A stretch of 64,000 bases of DNA from Brucellaceae bacterium (GCA_020637775.1 JACKJV010000001.1:124001-188000), one strand, 5' to 3'. Counted from the first letter of the stretch, positions 19,528-29,083 are shown. Made by a program: numbers and translations. The notes: generated from the letters alone by a model not told the origin.

Positions 19528-20432
19528 TGGCGGCCCCCCAGAGCGGGCGCCTGCCCGGCGCCGACGACCTGCTGCTCAAATGCCTGCACGAAAACGCCAG
19601 CGCGGGCGAAGTCAATGACGCGGCCGCCATCCTCAAGAAGCTCGGCAAGGATCTCGCCGCCCGCATGGCCGATGAACTCGAACACGAGATCGGCGGGAAC
19701 CTTGCGCTTGAACATGGCGCGCATGAGAACGGCACGATCAACGCGCTTCATTCGCGGCTGGGCCAGGCATCGGCCGTCGCGGTCTATGCCGACGAGGCGG
19801 ACCCGGAGCGCACCTGCGTGCTGTGGATGGACATGACGCTGGTTTCCAGCCTCTCCACGGTCTTCATGGGCGGCGACCCGCTTACCGCCGAGGAAACGCG
19901 CGAAAGCCTGACAGGCGTGGAAATGTCGTTTTTCCGTGTGCTGGCCGAGAACCTGGCCACGGCCCTCTCGGCGGTTTCCGGCCGCGAGATCCCGATGCCC
20001 CAGATCGGACTCGGTCCCATGGTCGACATGACCATCCTGACCGGCATCCACGCAGACCTGTTCCGCCTCAACGGCCGCTGCGGAAAGGCCGTCCGGCCCG
20101 TCTATGTGGCACTCACCGGCATTTCGCTGGACGGCCTTGCCGTGACGAGCGAGGAACAGCGCCGCAATGTCGACCGGCTCAAACGGCTTGGCGTACGGGC
20201 CGAGTTCCTGGTCAACCTGAACGACATGACGCTCAGGGACATCGGCCGGCTGACGCCGGGAACCGTCATTCCCATCCCTGCGACGAGCCTGCGCGATTGC
20301 GAGATCAGCGTGGGCGGACGCAGGATCCTTGCAGGACAGTGCGGGCAGGCCGGCGGCCTGCTCAGCGTGCGGATCAACGGCGAACAGCGAACCGCCGGCG
20401 TGAAGACAGACAATACCGGAGCATTTCGATGA
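19527..20432 (+). CDS. fliM: FliM, flagellar switch protein (divergent rhizobial type)
   Basis: A C-ring switch protein of 301 residues between motA and fliN. The FliM middle domain is recognisable by L-S-T-V-F-M-G-G-D-P and the following T-x-V-E-M-S-F-F region. The C-terminal 80 residues form a SpoA/FliN-like domain (L-R-D-I-G-R-L-T-P-G-T-V-I-P-I). It lacks a clear N-terminal CheY-binding L-S-Q-x-E-I-D-A-L peptide, a divergence common in this order. TGATG start overlap with motA; a GTG one codon earlier is possible. Confidence 0.88.
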   Translation: MAAPQSGRLPGADDLLLKCLHENASAGEVNDAAAILKKLGKDLAARMADELEHEIGGNLALEHGAHENGTINALHSRLGQASAVAVYADEADPERTCVLWMDMTLVSSLSTVFMGGDPLTAEETRESLTGVEMSFFRVLAENLATALSAVSGREIPMPQIGLGPMVDMTILTGIHADLFRLNGRCGKAVRPVYVALTGISLDGLAVTSEEQRRNVDRLKRLGVRAEFLVNLNDMTLRDIGRLTPGTVIPIPATSLRDCEISVGGRRILAGQCGQAGGLLSVRINGEQRTAGVKTDNTGAFR

Positions 20433-20779
20433 GCCCGCTTGAGAAATCGGAACAGGATCTCGACCAGGCGATCCGCGAACTCAAGGGCGAGATCCAGGAA
20501 GCGCCCGATGGATCACGCGGCCGCGACGAGGCCGGCCCCCAGGGTTCCGGATCGCTGATGAACATTCCGCTGAAGGTGCAGGTCGCCATCGGCGCGGTGG
20601 AGATGACGGTGGGCGACTTGTCCAATCTCGGACCCGGCCAGACGGTTTCGCTCAACAAGCTGGTCGGCGATCCTGTGGACATCATCGTCAACGGCACGCG
20701 GATCGGTACCGGTTTCCTGGTCGCCATACCCGGCCACACCCCCACTTTCGGGCTGAAGATCCACAGCCTGAACGACTGA
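20429..20779 (+). CDS. fliN: FliN, flagellar switch protein
   Basis: A 116-residue C-ring protein. The acidic N-terminal 45 residues are variable, and the SpoA domain follows: I-P-L-K-V-x-V, then L-x-x-L-G-P-G-x-x-V-x-L, then D-I-x-V-N-G and I-G-x-G. ATG at 20429 overlaps the fliM stop (ATGA) and is the only start giving a normal FliN length. The long open frame beginning upstream is the out-of-frame shadow of fliM. Confidence 0.93.
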   Translation: MSPLEKSEQDLDQAIRELKGEIQEAPDGSRGRDEAGPQGSGSLMNIPLKVQVAIGAVEMTVGDLSNLGPGQTVSLNKLVGDPVDIIVNGTRIGTGFLVAIPGHTPTFGLKIHSLND

Positions 20780-20804
20780 CGGCGCCAACGCGGATGCGTA
20801 TTCC

Positions 20805-21800
20805 ATGACCCTGACCAAATCCCAGAAGGCCGTTGCCATTCTCGTCGCCATCGGAACGCCGAAGGCACCGGAACTGCTCAAGCACTTCAAGAAGAACGAG
20901 ATGAAGGCGCTGCTGGAGATCGCGCGGGGCTTCCGCAACGTGGAACCGGAGGTTCTCGACGAGATCATCCGCGAATTCGAAGGCGATTTCGCGCAGGGCG
21001 CGGGCATTGTCGATTCAGCGGAAATCATGAACCAGATGCTGATGACCAGCCTTGGCGAGGATGAGTACGCCGAACTGACGGACAGCAAGAAGCGCCTGCC
21101 GGAGACGCGCCAGGAAGATGTCTGGAGCATTCTCGCCCAGGCCGACGTGGATCGCATTGTCGCCCATGTCACGGCCGAGAACGAACAGGCGGCGTCCTTC
21201 ATCCTGTCGCGCCTGCCGGAATCGCTCACGGCCCAGGTGCTGGAGAAGATCGACAAGGCGCGCCGCGCCAGCCTTGTGGCCCGCATGCTGACCGCCAAGG
21301 ACCTGCGCCCGGAGGCGGCGCAGCTCATCGAGCAAAGTGTGCGGCAGGTGTTTGGCGGCACGGCGAGCGCGGGGCCGGTCAACGAACCGGGCCGGCTGGC
21401 GAGCGTCCTCAACGAACTGGACCGCGGCCTGCTCGACGACCTGCTCGTCGACCTGGAGACGCGGGTGGAACCGCGCCAGCTCGCCTCGATCACCTCGCGC
21501 CTGTTCCGGTTCGACGACATTGTCCGGCTGGACCAGGGCGCCCGCGCAAGCGTTCTCGACGCCATGGAAGCCCAGGTGCTCACCGATGCGCTGCGCGGGG
21601 CGGACGACGATATCCGCGAGGCCATGCTCTCGGCCATCGGCCAGCGCAGCCGCCGCATGATCGAGGCCGATCTGGCTTCGGGCGCGAAAGGCAATCCGCA
21701 GGTCGTCGCCGGTGCCCGCCGGGCCATCGTGGCCGCCGTGCTCGACAAGATCGACAAGGGCGAGATCACGCTGGGCGAGCCGGACGAAATGGCAGCGTGA
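20805..21800 (+). CDS. fliG: FliG, flagellar motor switch protein
   Basis: The torque-generating switch protein that binds MotA and the MS ring, 331 residues. It has N-terminal, middle and C-terminal armadillo-like domains. The middle domain contains the L-P-E-S-L-x-x-x-V-L-E-K-I stretch near 135. The C-terminal torque helix near 250-290 carries alternating charged residues (F-x-F-D-D-I-V-x-L-D-x-x-A). The gene follows fliN by 25 bases and precedes flhB by 14. Confidence 0.96.
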   Translation: MTLTKSQKAVAILVAIGTPKAPELLKHFKKNEMKALLEIARGFRNVEPEVLDEIIREFEGDFAQGAGIVDSAEIMNQMLMTSLGEDEYAELTDSKKRLPETRQEDVWSILAQADVDRIVAHVTAENEQAASFILSRLPESLTAQVLEKIDKARRASLVARMLTAKDLRPEAAQLIEQSVRQVFGGTASAGPVNEPGRLASVLNELDRGLLDDLLVDLETRVEPRQLASITSRLFRFDDIVRLDQGARASVLDAMEAQVLTDALRGADDDIREAMLSAIGQRSRRMIEADLASGAKGNPQVVAGARRAIVAAVLDKIDKGEITLGEPDEMAA

Positions 21801-21814
21801 CGGCCTGAACCACG

Positions 21815-22876
21815 ATGTCGGAACAGCCGGACAAGGAAAGCAAGACAGAGGCGCCGACGGAGAAGAAGATCCGCGACGCACTGGAGAAGGGCCAGACCGC
21901 CTTCTCGCGCGAGGCGCCGCTCTTCGCCTCCCTGCTGGCGACAGCCGGTTTCATGGCGCTTTTCGCCAATCCCTCCTCGATGATGATCACCGAGCGGCTG
22001 TCGCATTTCATGGGCCATGCGCACGAGATCAGCCTCAACACCGGCCTGGATGCCACCAATGCGCTGGCCGCCATATTCGGTCCCGTGCTGACAACGCTGC
22101 TGCCGCTGTTCGCGGTGCTGATCGTCGCCGGCATCGCGGCTTCGGCGGCACAGAACACGCCACGCATGGTGCGTGAGCGAATCCTGCCGAAATGGTCAAA
22201 CGTTTCCCCGGCCAGCGGCTGGACGCGCATTTTCGGCAAGCGCGGCTTCATCGAGTTCACCAAGTCGATCGTGAAGATCGGGTTTGCCTTCGCCGTGGTG
22301 ATCTTCTTCATGCGCGGGCGCATGGAAGCGCTGATCGGCTATGTGAACCTGCATCCGATGGCGATGCTGCATGTGCTGGAACAGAACATCGTCTACCTGC
22401 TGGCGCTGGTCTGCGCCTTCATGGCCGTGGTGACAGCGATCGACATCCTGTCCTCGCGCCACCTCTGGTACGAGGATCTGCGCATGACGCGCCAGGAGGT
22501 GAAGGACGAGCACAAGCAGGCGGAAGGCGATCCGCTGGTGAAGGCACGTATCCGCGCGATCGCCCGCTCGCGGGCGCGCAGCCGCATGATGAGCGCGGTG
22601 CCCACGGCCACGCTGGTGATTGCCAACCCCACCCACTATGCCATCGCGCTGCGCTACGAGCCGCAGCGGGACGCGGCGCCGGTGGTGGTGGCCAAGGGGA
22701 CCGACGATCTCGCCTTGCGCATCAGGGCGCTTGCCGAGGCCAGCGGCGTTCCCGTCTTCGAGCGGGTGGAACTGGCCCGCAGCCTCTACAAGGTGGTCAA
22801 GGTCGACCAGATCATTCCGCAGGCCTTCTACAAGGCGGTGGCCGAACTGGTTCGCTATGTCTACAGCAGAAAGTGA
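21815..22876 (+). CDS. flhB: FlhB, flagellar export switch protein
   Basis: An export gate component controlling substrate switching from rod/hook to filament type. It has 353 residues with four membrane helices (about 35-60, 90-115, 145-165, 185-210). The cytoplasmic domain holds the autocleavage motif N-P-T-H near residue 270. The N-terminus shows the standard K-T-E-x-P-T-x-K-K-I-R-D-A. FliK, the ruler that triggers the FlhB switch, is encoded at 24670-26526. Confidence 0.97.
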   Translation: MSEQPDKESKTEAPTEKKIRDALEKGQTAFSREAPLFASLLATAGFMALFANPSSMMITERLSHFMGHAHEISLNTGLDATNALAAIFGPVLTTLLPLFAVLIVAGIAASAAQNTPRMVRERILPKWSNVSPASGWTRIFGKRGFIEFTKSIVKIGFAFAVVIFFMRGRMEALIGYVNLHPMAMLHVLEQNIVYLLALVCAFMAVVTAIDILSSRHLWYEDLRMTRQEVKDEHKQAEGDPLVKARIRAIARSRARSRMMSAVPTATLVIANPTHYAIALRYEPQRDAAPVVVAKGTDDLALRIRALAEASGVPVFERVELARSLYKVVKVDQIIPQAFYKAVAELVRYVYSRK

Positions 22877-22882
22877 TCAGGG

Positions 22883-23317
22883 ATGAAAGCAGACGATCTG
22901 AAGACGACCCGCGAACGGCTGATCACCCGGGGGATCCGCGACTTCCTGACCGAATTGCAGATGATCAACCCGGAATATTTCATCGCCTTCATCACCGTGG
23001 GCATGCATGCCTCGCTGGAGGATCTGGTCAATTCCTGCGCCGAACTCTATTTCGAGCCCGGCTTCATCCGGCTTGGCCAGGGCAGCAGCGTGGCCGTGTC
23101 CTGGACCACACCGCCCGGCGTCACGCTGGATATCGAACTGGAGAGCCGTGACATGCGGGCCTATCTCCAGGTGGAACTGGCGGGCAACCGGACCACGGTC
23201 AAGCTGAACTATATCCAGTTCTCGACCGGCCATGACAGCCCGCAATGCAATACCGAACATCTGGCCATGACGATGCAGCGGCACAGCCGCGTTCCGGCCA
23301 TGAGCCGGTGCCGCTGA
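22883..23317 (+). CDS. Conserved flagellar-operon protein, unknown function
   Basis: A 144-residue soluble protein with no signal peptide or membrane segment. The first 40 residues are helical (L-x-x-R-G-I-R-D-F-L-T-E-L). The second half looks like beta-strands (V-x-L-D-I-E-L-E-S-R-D-M-R-A-Y-L-Q-V-E-L). I do not recognise a family. It starts six bases after the flhB stop behind AGGG and is probably co-transcribed with motA-fliMNG-flhB. Codon use resembles its neighbours. The product is not fragmented. Confidence 0.6.
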   Translation: MKADDLKTTRERLITRGIRDFLTELQMINPEYFIAFITVGMHASLEDLVNSCAELYFEPGFIRLGQGSSVAVSWTTPPGVTLDIELESRDMRAYLQVELAGNRTTVKLNYIQFSTGHDSPQCNTEHLAMTMQRHSRVPAMSRCR

Positions 23318-23601
23318 AGGCCGGCTCGCCTGTCCGTGCGAAAGAGTAACCGTTTCCGGTGCGCAAACGCTCGATTGCAACCGATGCGATTCACGCGGAA
23401 TTAAGTGCTGTCTGGCAGCATCATTTCCGGGAATGAATCCTCAGTGCGGCCGGGATGCGACCGGCACGGCATCAGCACCGGCCGGGGCAAGCGGCGGCGC
23501 CTTCCGTCCTGCCCGGCTTGCATGCACGGCCGCCAGAGCGTCGACGCGAGAGCCTGGCCACGATGCCTTACCGAATAAAAAGACGACCGACAGGGGATGT
23601 C

Positions 23602-24633
23602 ATGGAAGGGCTCAAACATACGCTGCTCACCGAGCTGGCGCGGCAGAACTCCGTTCTCGAAGTGGTCATGGCCTGCGTCGCGCAGGGCATCGCGCTCTAT
23701 GACAGGAAACTCAACCTGGTCCTGCACAACGACAAATATCTCTCACTGTATGACGTGCCGCCGGAGGCTTCGCTGGTGGGTACGAACAAGCTCGATATGC
23801 TGACCATGCGTGTCGACCGCGGCATCTACAGCGAAGAACGGTTCAAGCAATACCTGGCCAGCATTCACACGATGCTGCAGCGGCGCGAGCCGATGCGCTC
23901 GACCTGCGAACTGACGAACGGCCGCGTCATCGAGGTCAATGCAGCACCGATGGAGGACGGCGGCTGGCTGTGCACGCATCACGACATCACCACCCAGCAC
24001 AAGCTGCAAAAGGCCATCGAGCATGTGGCCTGCACCGACGAGTTGACCGGTCTGTACAACCGCCGTGTGCTGGAGAAGACCTGCCAGGATGCCTTCGCCG
24101 GCTGCAAGCCCGGATGCGGAACCGCGCTCGCCCTCGTCGATCTCGACGGCTTCAAGCAGGTCAATGATGTCTACGGCCATTTCGAGGGCGATCTCATTCT
24201 CAAGCAGGTGGCCGGACGCTTGCGCGCCGGGGCACGCCGGGAAGACACGGTCATCCGCCTTGGCGGCGACGAATTCGCAGTCGTGCAGCCGCGCATCGGT
24301 TCGGCACGGGATGCCGAGGACGCCGCCTATGCGCTGATGGAGCGCTTCCAGGAGGAATTCGAGGTCGACGGCCGCCAGGTCTTCGTGGGTTGCAGCGTCG
24401 GCCTTGCCTATAGCGACACCGGCGAGGGCGATCTCAAGACGATGCTCAACGAAGCCGACAGGGCCCTCTACCGGTCGAAAGACAAGGGAGATGGCTCGAT
24501 CCACCTCGTGCGCTTCGACAGGAATGGCCAGCAACTCAAGACATTGACGCGGGAAGAAGCCGCCGGCCGGCTGCTCTCGGGAGCCTTCAGCCCGATGCCC
24601 GCGGAAGCGATCGTCTGGAACGGCTACACGTAA
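23602..24633 (+). CDS. PAS-GGDEF diguanylate cyclase
   Basis: Predicted to make cyclic di-GMP from two GTP. It has 343 residues: a PAS domain (about 10-135, with the A-L-Y-D start and E-V-N-A-A-P-M-E-D-G-G-W end) and a GGDEF domain (about 145-310). The catalytic motif G-G-D-E-F is intact at 221-225. An RxxD inhibitory site (R-R-E-D, 212-215) lies five residues before it, so product feedback is expected. The ATG at 23602 was chosen because AGGGG lies five bases upstream; an ATG 13 codons earlier has no ribosome binding site. The protein is cytosolic, with no membrane segment. A cyclase inside a flagellar cluster suggests local control of motility. Confidence 0.9.
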   Translation: MEGLKHTLLTELARQNSVLEVVMACVAQGIALYDRKLNLVLHNDKYLSLYDVPPEASLVGTNKLDMLTMRVDRGIYSEERFKQYLASIHTMLQRREPMRSTCELTNGRVIEVNAAPMEDGGWLCTHHDITTQHKLQKAIEHVACTDELTGLYNRRVLEKTCQDAFAGCKPGCGTALALVDLDGFKQVNDVYGHFEGDLILKQVAGRLRAGARREDTVIRLGGDEFAVVQPRIGSARDAEDAAYALMERFQEEFEVDGRQVFVGCSVGLAYSDTGEGDLKTMLNEADRALYRSKDKGDGSIHLVRFDRNGQQLKTLTREEAAGRLLSGAFSPMPAEAIVWNGYT

Positions 24634-24669
24634 ATGGTTCCCGGCGTGGCCCGGCCGGCTGCCTGGCCA

Positions 24670-26526
24670 TCATGCGGCTGGCTGTTGCCACCGGCCCCCG
24701 TACCGCGCCCGTCCTGACGGGCGGGGAGCCGTCACGCCCGTCGCGGGCTTCCGGCTGGCTGCCAGCAGAGAAATCCTGCGCGGGCGCGCGCTCCTGCCCG
24801 CCGCCCTGCCCGGAGCGGGCATGGCCTGGTTCTGGTGCGCACCGGTCACGCGCAATTCGGCAACCGTGCATCCCTGATGGCGCAGCCAATCGTTAACGCT
24901 GTCGGCGTCCAGTTCCAGCAGGCGCTGACTCTCGGCGTTCTCTGCCCTGATCTCGACCACGAGCCCCTCGCTGCCCATGCGCAATGTCAGGCCGACATGG
25001 CCCAGATGCTCGGGCTTGAGCTGAATGCGCATGGTACCGGGCGTTGCATGGCTGACGGCCGCGCCTTGCGGCAGGTCCGCGCGCGCGTTGCCGGTCGCGC
25101 CCGATACCGCAACCGCTTCACCAATCGCGCTTGCGAGGGACCGGACATCAACGCCCTGGGCCACCGGTGCTGCAACGCCTGAAACCGGTGACTGGGCCGG
25201 CCCCGCGGCATTGACCCCGGCTACGGGTTTCGACACTTGCGGCGGCGTGTCCTTGTCATTCGACGTCGAGCGACCCTTGCCTTCGAAGGATGCCGCCACC
25301 GGGCCGCGATCCCTCCTGGCGACGGGTGCGGCCTCACGGTCCGGCACAATTGCTTCCGGCATGGACGGCCCGGCATTTTCCGCCGAGCCGCGACCTGTAT
25401 CCGGAGGGCCGGAGACCGTCTGGACGGCTGGCCGCAGGCTCGGTGCGGCGGAGGCGGATGATGCCGCGCGGGCATCATTCCCACCCGGCAGTGGCGGCGA
25501 GGCCCGGAAGGCGGAGGCGGCTGACGCCGCGCTCGCCTGTGGCGGCGGCTGGTCGGACGGCTGGTCAGCGTCTTGCCGCGGCGCCGCCTGTGCGGTCCGG
25601 TCAGACGCGGGGTCAGGCACGGCAGCGGCCGGGGCCGGCTGGCCCGGGTTCTCGACTGGTGTCAGGTCTGCTTGCATGGCAGGTGCCCGGCCCATGCCGG
25701 CTGCCGCCGCGCTCGCTTCCGTCGGCGGCTGGTCGGCGTCTTGCCGCGGCGCCGCCTGTGCGGTCCGGGCGGATGCCGGGTCAGGGACGGCAGGTGCCGT
25801 TGCCGGCCGGTCCGGTCTGCCAGCCAGCGGTTCATCCCCGCGCCCGGCCGGGATGCCGGCCTGCTGCTGTGGTAGAGGCGTTTCCCCGGTCGACGTCGCG
25901 GCGCGGGCCGCGTCTTGCCCGGCTGCCTGTGTCACCGTGTCCCCGGTTGACGCCGGGTGCGCCTCCACCGTGCCGGGATCTGCGCCAGGGACGCGATCCC
26001 TGGCGGGCGGGTTTTCACGATCGGTGGCAGCGGTCACCGGCGCCTTGCCATCGCCGGCCGGTCGCGGAGCACCGGCGCCGGCATCCTCATCCGCTGTCGA
26101 GCCGGGTGACAGGCCATCCGCCGTGGCTGGCGCGCGCTCCAGCCAGCCTGGATGCCAGGTGCGGGCAGGCTCGTGACCGGCCTCGCCCTTGCCGTCCGGG
26201 CCGTCCGTGACTGGGGTCAGGCCGTCGCCAGCCGGCATGCCAATTGCCGTTTCGCCGGGCAGGTTCGGCGGATTGTCCCCGCCAACCGTTACCGTTTCCA
26301 CCCGGAGCATTGCGGAGAAGTGACCATTCGCCGCCATGGGCCCGGCTTGCACGGCCGCGGCGCGGCGGCTGTCCTGCCGCACGAGTGCGGCGAAGGCATC
26401 GCCCTGGTCCGGCATTGCCGGTTCCGCCCGGCTGCCTCGATCCGCCGTATCGCCGGAAAGCCTGTTTCCCTCGCCTGGCGGACGGGACGGTGGAGCGAAT
26501 GGGAACCCTTTCAGGGACGACATCAT
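24670..26526 (-). CDS. fliK: FliK, flagellar hook-length control protein
   Basis: A 618-residue secreted ruler protein. The first 470 residues are of low complexity, rich in Pro, Ala, Gly and Asp, and include an internal direct repeat. The C-terminal FliK domain (about 490-570) has the typical M-R-I-Q-L-K-P-E-x-L-G-x-V followed by L-R-x-G-x-x-G-L-V-V-E-I-R-A-E-N. The same locus in Sinorhizobium was first called motD and later identified as fliK. It overlaps motC by four bases and is last in the fliF operon. A rapidly evolving N-terminal spacer is normal for FliK rulers. Confidence 0.9.
   Translation of the reverse strand: MMSSLKGFPFAPPSRPPGEGNRLSGDTADRGSRAEPAMPDQGDAFAALVRQDSRRAAAVQAGPMAANGHFSAMLRVETVTVGGDNPPNLPGETAIGMPAGDGLTPVTDGPDGKGEAGHEPARTWHPGWLERAPATADGLSPGSTADEDAGAGAPRPAGDGKAPVTAATDRENPPARDRVPGADPGTVEAHPASTGDTVTQAAGQDAARAATSTGETPLPQQQAGIPAGRGDEPLAGRPDRPATAPAVPDPASARTAQAAPRQDADQPPTEASAAAAGMGRAPAMQADLTPVENPGQPAPAAAVPDPASDRTAQAAPRQDADQPSDQPPPQASAASAASAFRASPPLPGGNDARAASSASAAPSLRPAVQTVSGPPDTGRGSAENAGPSMPEAIVPDREAAPVARRDRGPVAASFEGKGRSTSNDKDTPPQVSKPVAGVNAAGPAQSPVSGVAAPVAQGVDVRSLASAIGEAVAVSGATGNARADLPQGAAVSHATPGTMRIQLKPEHLGHVGLTLRMGSEGLVVEIRAENAESQRLLELDADSVNDWLRHQGCTVAELRVTGAHQNQAMPAPGRAAGRSARPRRISLLAASRKPATGVTAPRPSGRARYGGRWQQPAA
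25559..25790 (-). repeat. In-frame direct repeat inside fliK
   Basis: Two copies of about 64 bases (25559-25622 and 25727-25790) are offset by 168 bases, exactly 56 codons. Both encode the pattern P-D-P-A-S-x-R-T-A-Q-A-A-P-R-Q-D-A-D-Q-P with few differences. The high DNA identity points to a recent duplication lengthening the ruler region. Confidence 0.8.
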
Positions 26527-27923
26527 TTCGGCAGGTTCCTCAAGAGTTCATCCACGGCTTCAAGTTGCCGGCTTGCCTCGTCCATCAGCGGCTGCAAATC
26601 CGTCATGGCCTCGGCTTCCATGCTGCTGGCCGATTGCGCCTTCATGCCCGCATCCCCGGTCGGTTCGTCCCGTTGCGCCGGAGCGGCACTTTCGGCCGAC
26701 AACCCACGCGCGGCTGCCTCTGCCGCACCTGGACCGCCGCCATCCGTTTCGCTTTCACCTGCGGCCGCTCCATCCGGGGCACCGCCGAGCGCCGAGGTGA
26801 TGATGTCTGCGGATTCCGGGTCGCCATCGGTGGCTTCCCGCACCGCGTTCAGCGCTGCGTCAAGCAGTTCCCGGTCCTCTGCCGGAACGCTTTCGCGGCG
26901 AACATGCTTGAGCATGCCCCATGCCTGGAGAAGGCGGCCCTTGGCCACCTGCGTCATGCCTGCATAAAGGTGGGCCCGCTGCACGCGATCATCGGCACTG
27001 TCGGCAAGGTCGTTCAGGAGGCTCGAAGAGACGATGTCGGCGAGATCCTCGCGGCCCGCGATGACGGCCTGGCGCGACAGGCGCATCTTCAGCGCGATGC
27101 GGGCATCTTCCGGCAGCAGGTCGAGGACGGCGCGAATGCCTTCATCGGTCGGCAATTTCACGGCGCCATCCATGAAGAATTTCAGGAACTGGCCGAAATA
27201 GGGCGACGTCGCGAAGCGGTTGGCATAGGACCCGGCCACCCGGTAGAAGGCCGCCGCATCCCCATTGCCGGCATTGAGCCAGACGAGCCTGCGCAGCGCC
27301 ACCTCTTCCAGCAGGGTTCCGGGTGCCAGAAGGCGAACGAGGTTGAAGTTCAGGGCCGCCACGTCGCGCCTGGTTGCCATGGCGGAATTGGCCTTGGCCA
27401 TGGCGACATAGGCGCCCAGGGGTTGCGGCAGGGCGAGCGGGTCGATGGTCTCGAAGCGAACAACCGCCGAGCGTGTGTCGCGGCGCAGATAATCGACCAC
27501 CGCCTGGGTAAGGCCGGCCTCGGGATGGTCTTCCGGCACGAAGGTCAGGACCTGGACAGCCGCCACCGGATCGCCGCCGGCAAGGCCGAACAGCAGGACC
27601 GGCGCGATATCGGTCGATGGCAGGATCGGGGTGCCGCGCATGGCCAGCAATTGCTCGCGCATCATCTTCAGGATGTCGGCCTGCAGCTTCAATGCCCCCC
27701 GGTCACCCTGAACGATGCTGTCCTGCACCTGGAAAAGCCCGGACAGAAGCGCCCCGGCGCCGGGAAGCGCCGATGCCCGCGGCTCGGGCAGGGGCGGCGC
27801 GGGCGGCGCCCCTGCACCAGCCTCCTCCGCCTGATGCCCGCCATGCGGCTCCTCGGCCTCAGCGCCGGAAACGAAAGCCGCACACAGGAGAGCGGCCAGC
27901 AGCCAGATGGTCCGCGGGGTCAC
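26523..27923 (-). CDS. motC: MotC, periplasmic motility protein
   Basis: A 466-residue exported protein (signal peptide about 1-22, ending E-A-E-E) that in Sinorhizobium binds the periplasmic part of MotB and is needed for motor function. The body is helical (about 100-400), with acidic alanine-rich stretches at both ends. Its place between motB and fliK and its overlap of four bases with each are the rhizobial arrangement. MotE, its chaperone, is encoded at 11110-11628. The pair supports the assignment even though the family has few invariant motifs. Confidence 0.88.
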   Translation of the reverse strand: MTPRTIWLLAALLCAAFVSGAEAEEPHGGHQAEEAGAGAPPAPPLPEPRASALPGAGALLSGLFQVQDSIVQGDRGALKLQADILKMMREQLLAMRGTPILPSTDIAPVLLFGLAGGDPVAAVQVLTFVPEDHPEAGLTQAVVDYLRRDTRSAVVRFETIDPLALPQPLGAYVAMAKANSAMATRRDVAALNFNLVRLLAPGTLLEEVALRRLVWLNAGNGDAAAFYRVAGSYANRFATSPYFGQFLKFFMDGAVKLPTDEGIRAVLDLLPEDARIALKMRLSRQAVIAGREDLADIVSSSLLNDLADSADDRVQRAHLYAGMTQVAKGRLLQAWGMLKHVRRESVPAEDRELLDAALNAVREATDGDPESADIITSALGGAPDGAAAGESETDGGGPGAAEAAARGLSAESAAPAQRDEPTGDAGMKAQSASSMEAEAMTDLQPLMDEASRQLEAVDELLRNLPK

Positions 27924-29083
27924 GGCTCGACCTCCAGCAGCAACTCGATGCGGCGGTTCGAATCGTCATAGGGGTCGGATGGCACCCGAAGCTTGCGATC
28001 GGCGAATCCAGTGATCTGGGCGATCCGCGACTCCTCCAGGCCCGCCCGCTTGAGCATGAAAAAGGCGGCGCGGGCGCGATCCATCGACAGACGCCAATTG
28101 TCGTCATTGGCCGCGCGGATCGGCCGGCCGTCGGTATGGCCGAAAATGCGGATGCGGCCCGCCTGCTCGTCGAGCACCCGGGAAACGGCGTCCATCGCCT
28201 TGACCAGCGGCTCCTTGGGAACCGCCGAACCGATCTCGAACATCGGGAAACCGAGCTGATCGGTCAGCGAGATCATCACGCCATCGTCCTGGGGCTTCAC
28301 CTCAAGCTGATAGAGCTGGCTTGCGGCCGGGCCAAGCGCCTTGTCCAGCGCGTCGCGGATCGCATCGGAACGCGCTGCCAAGGCGCTTTGCGGCCCCTCG
28401 CCGGCCGCCTCATCGCCCTTGCCGCTCACATCCTCGCCGCCCGACAGGCCCGGTTGCGCGTCCTTGCCGCCAGCGGCATCGACCGCTTTCTCGCCATCCT
28501 TGCCTTCGGTCCCCGCATCCGACTTGCCGGAATCGGCCTTTTCCTTCGCCTTGCGCTCTTCCTCTTCCCAACTGCCGGAGGGCGCCCAGTATTCGGCGGC
28601 CAGAGGATCGACGAAGCCGTCGGTCATGGCACCGCTCTCGCGCGAGAAGGGTTCCGGCATTGCGACGGTGGGAAAACTGTTCATCTCCGGCGGACCGGCG
28701 ATGGCTTCGAGGCTCTTGACGGGATCGGCGAAGAAGGTCTCCTCGCTCATCGATTCCGTCGGCGTGTTGCCCGCCTCCTGCGGCTCTTCCGCCTTTCCCT
28801 CGCGGCCCGCATCCTCGCCGGTTGCGGGACCGCCCTCGTTTTCCTGAAGCCCCTTCTCGCTGCGGTTCCGCTCGACCAGCTTGATCGGGTTGAAATAGGA
28901 GGCAACGGACCGCTTGGTTTCCTCGTTCGCCGCATTGATCAGCCAAAGCACGAGAAACAGCGCCATCATGGCGGTCATGAAGTCGGCAAAGGCGATTTTC
29001 CAGGCGCCGCCATGGTGGCCGTCCTCGCCATCGCTGCTGCGCTTGACGATGATGATTTCCTGGGCGTTGGCGCCATCATTCAT
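27920..29083 (-). CDS. motB: MotB, flagellar stator peptidoglycan-anchoring subunit
   Basis: A stator subunit of 387 residues. The single membrane helix (about 28-50, A-F-A-D-F-M-T-A-M-M-A-L-F) holds the proton-binding aspartate (Asp34). A long acidic, low-complexity linker (about 75-240) follows. The OmpA-like domain comes last (about 260-387) with the G-H-T-D-G motif and R-A-x-x-F. The linker is longer than in enteric MotB, as expected where MotC binds. Start ATG at 29083 overlaps the end of the FliH-like gene by eight bases; the frame is open nine codons further upstream. Confidence 0.95.
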   Translation of the reverse strand: MNDGANAQEIIIVKRSSDGEDGHHGGAWKIAFADFMTAMMALFLVLWLINAANEETKRSVASYFNPIKLVERNRSEKGLQENEGGPATGEDAGREGKAEEPQEAGNTPTESMSEETFFADPVKSLEAIAGPPEMNSFPTVAMPEPFSRESGAMTDGFVDPLAAEYWAPSGSWEEEERKAKEKADSGKSDAGTEGKDGEKAVDAAGGKDAQPGLSGGEDVSGKGDEAAGEGPQSALAARSDAIRDALDKALGPAASQLYQLEVKPQDDGVMISLTDQLGFPMFEIGSAVPKEPLVKAMDAVSRVLDEQAGRIRIFGHTDGRPIRAANDDNWRLSMDRARAAFFMLKRAGLEESRIAQITGFADRKLRVPSDPYDDSNRRIELLLEVEP

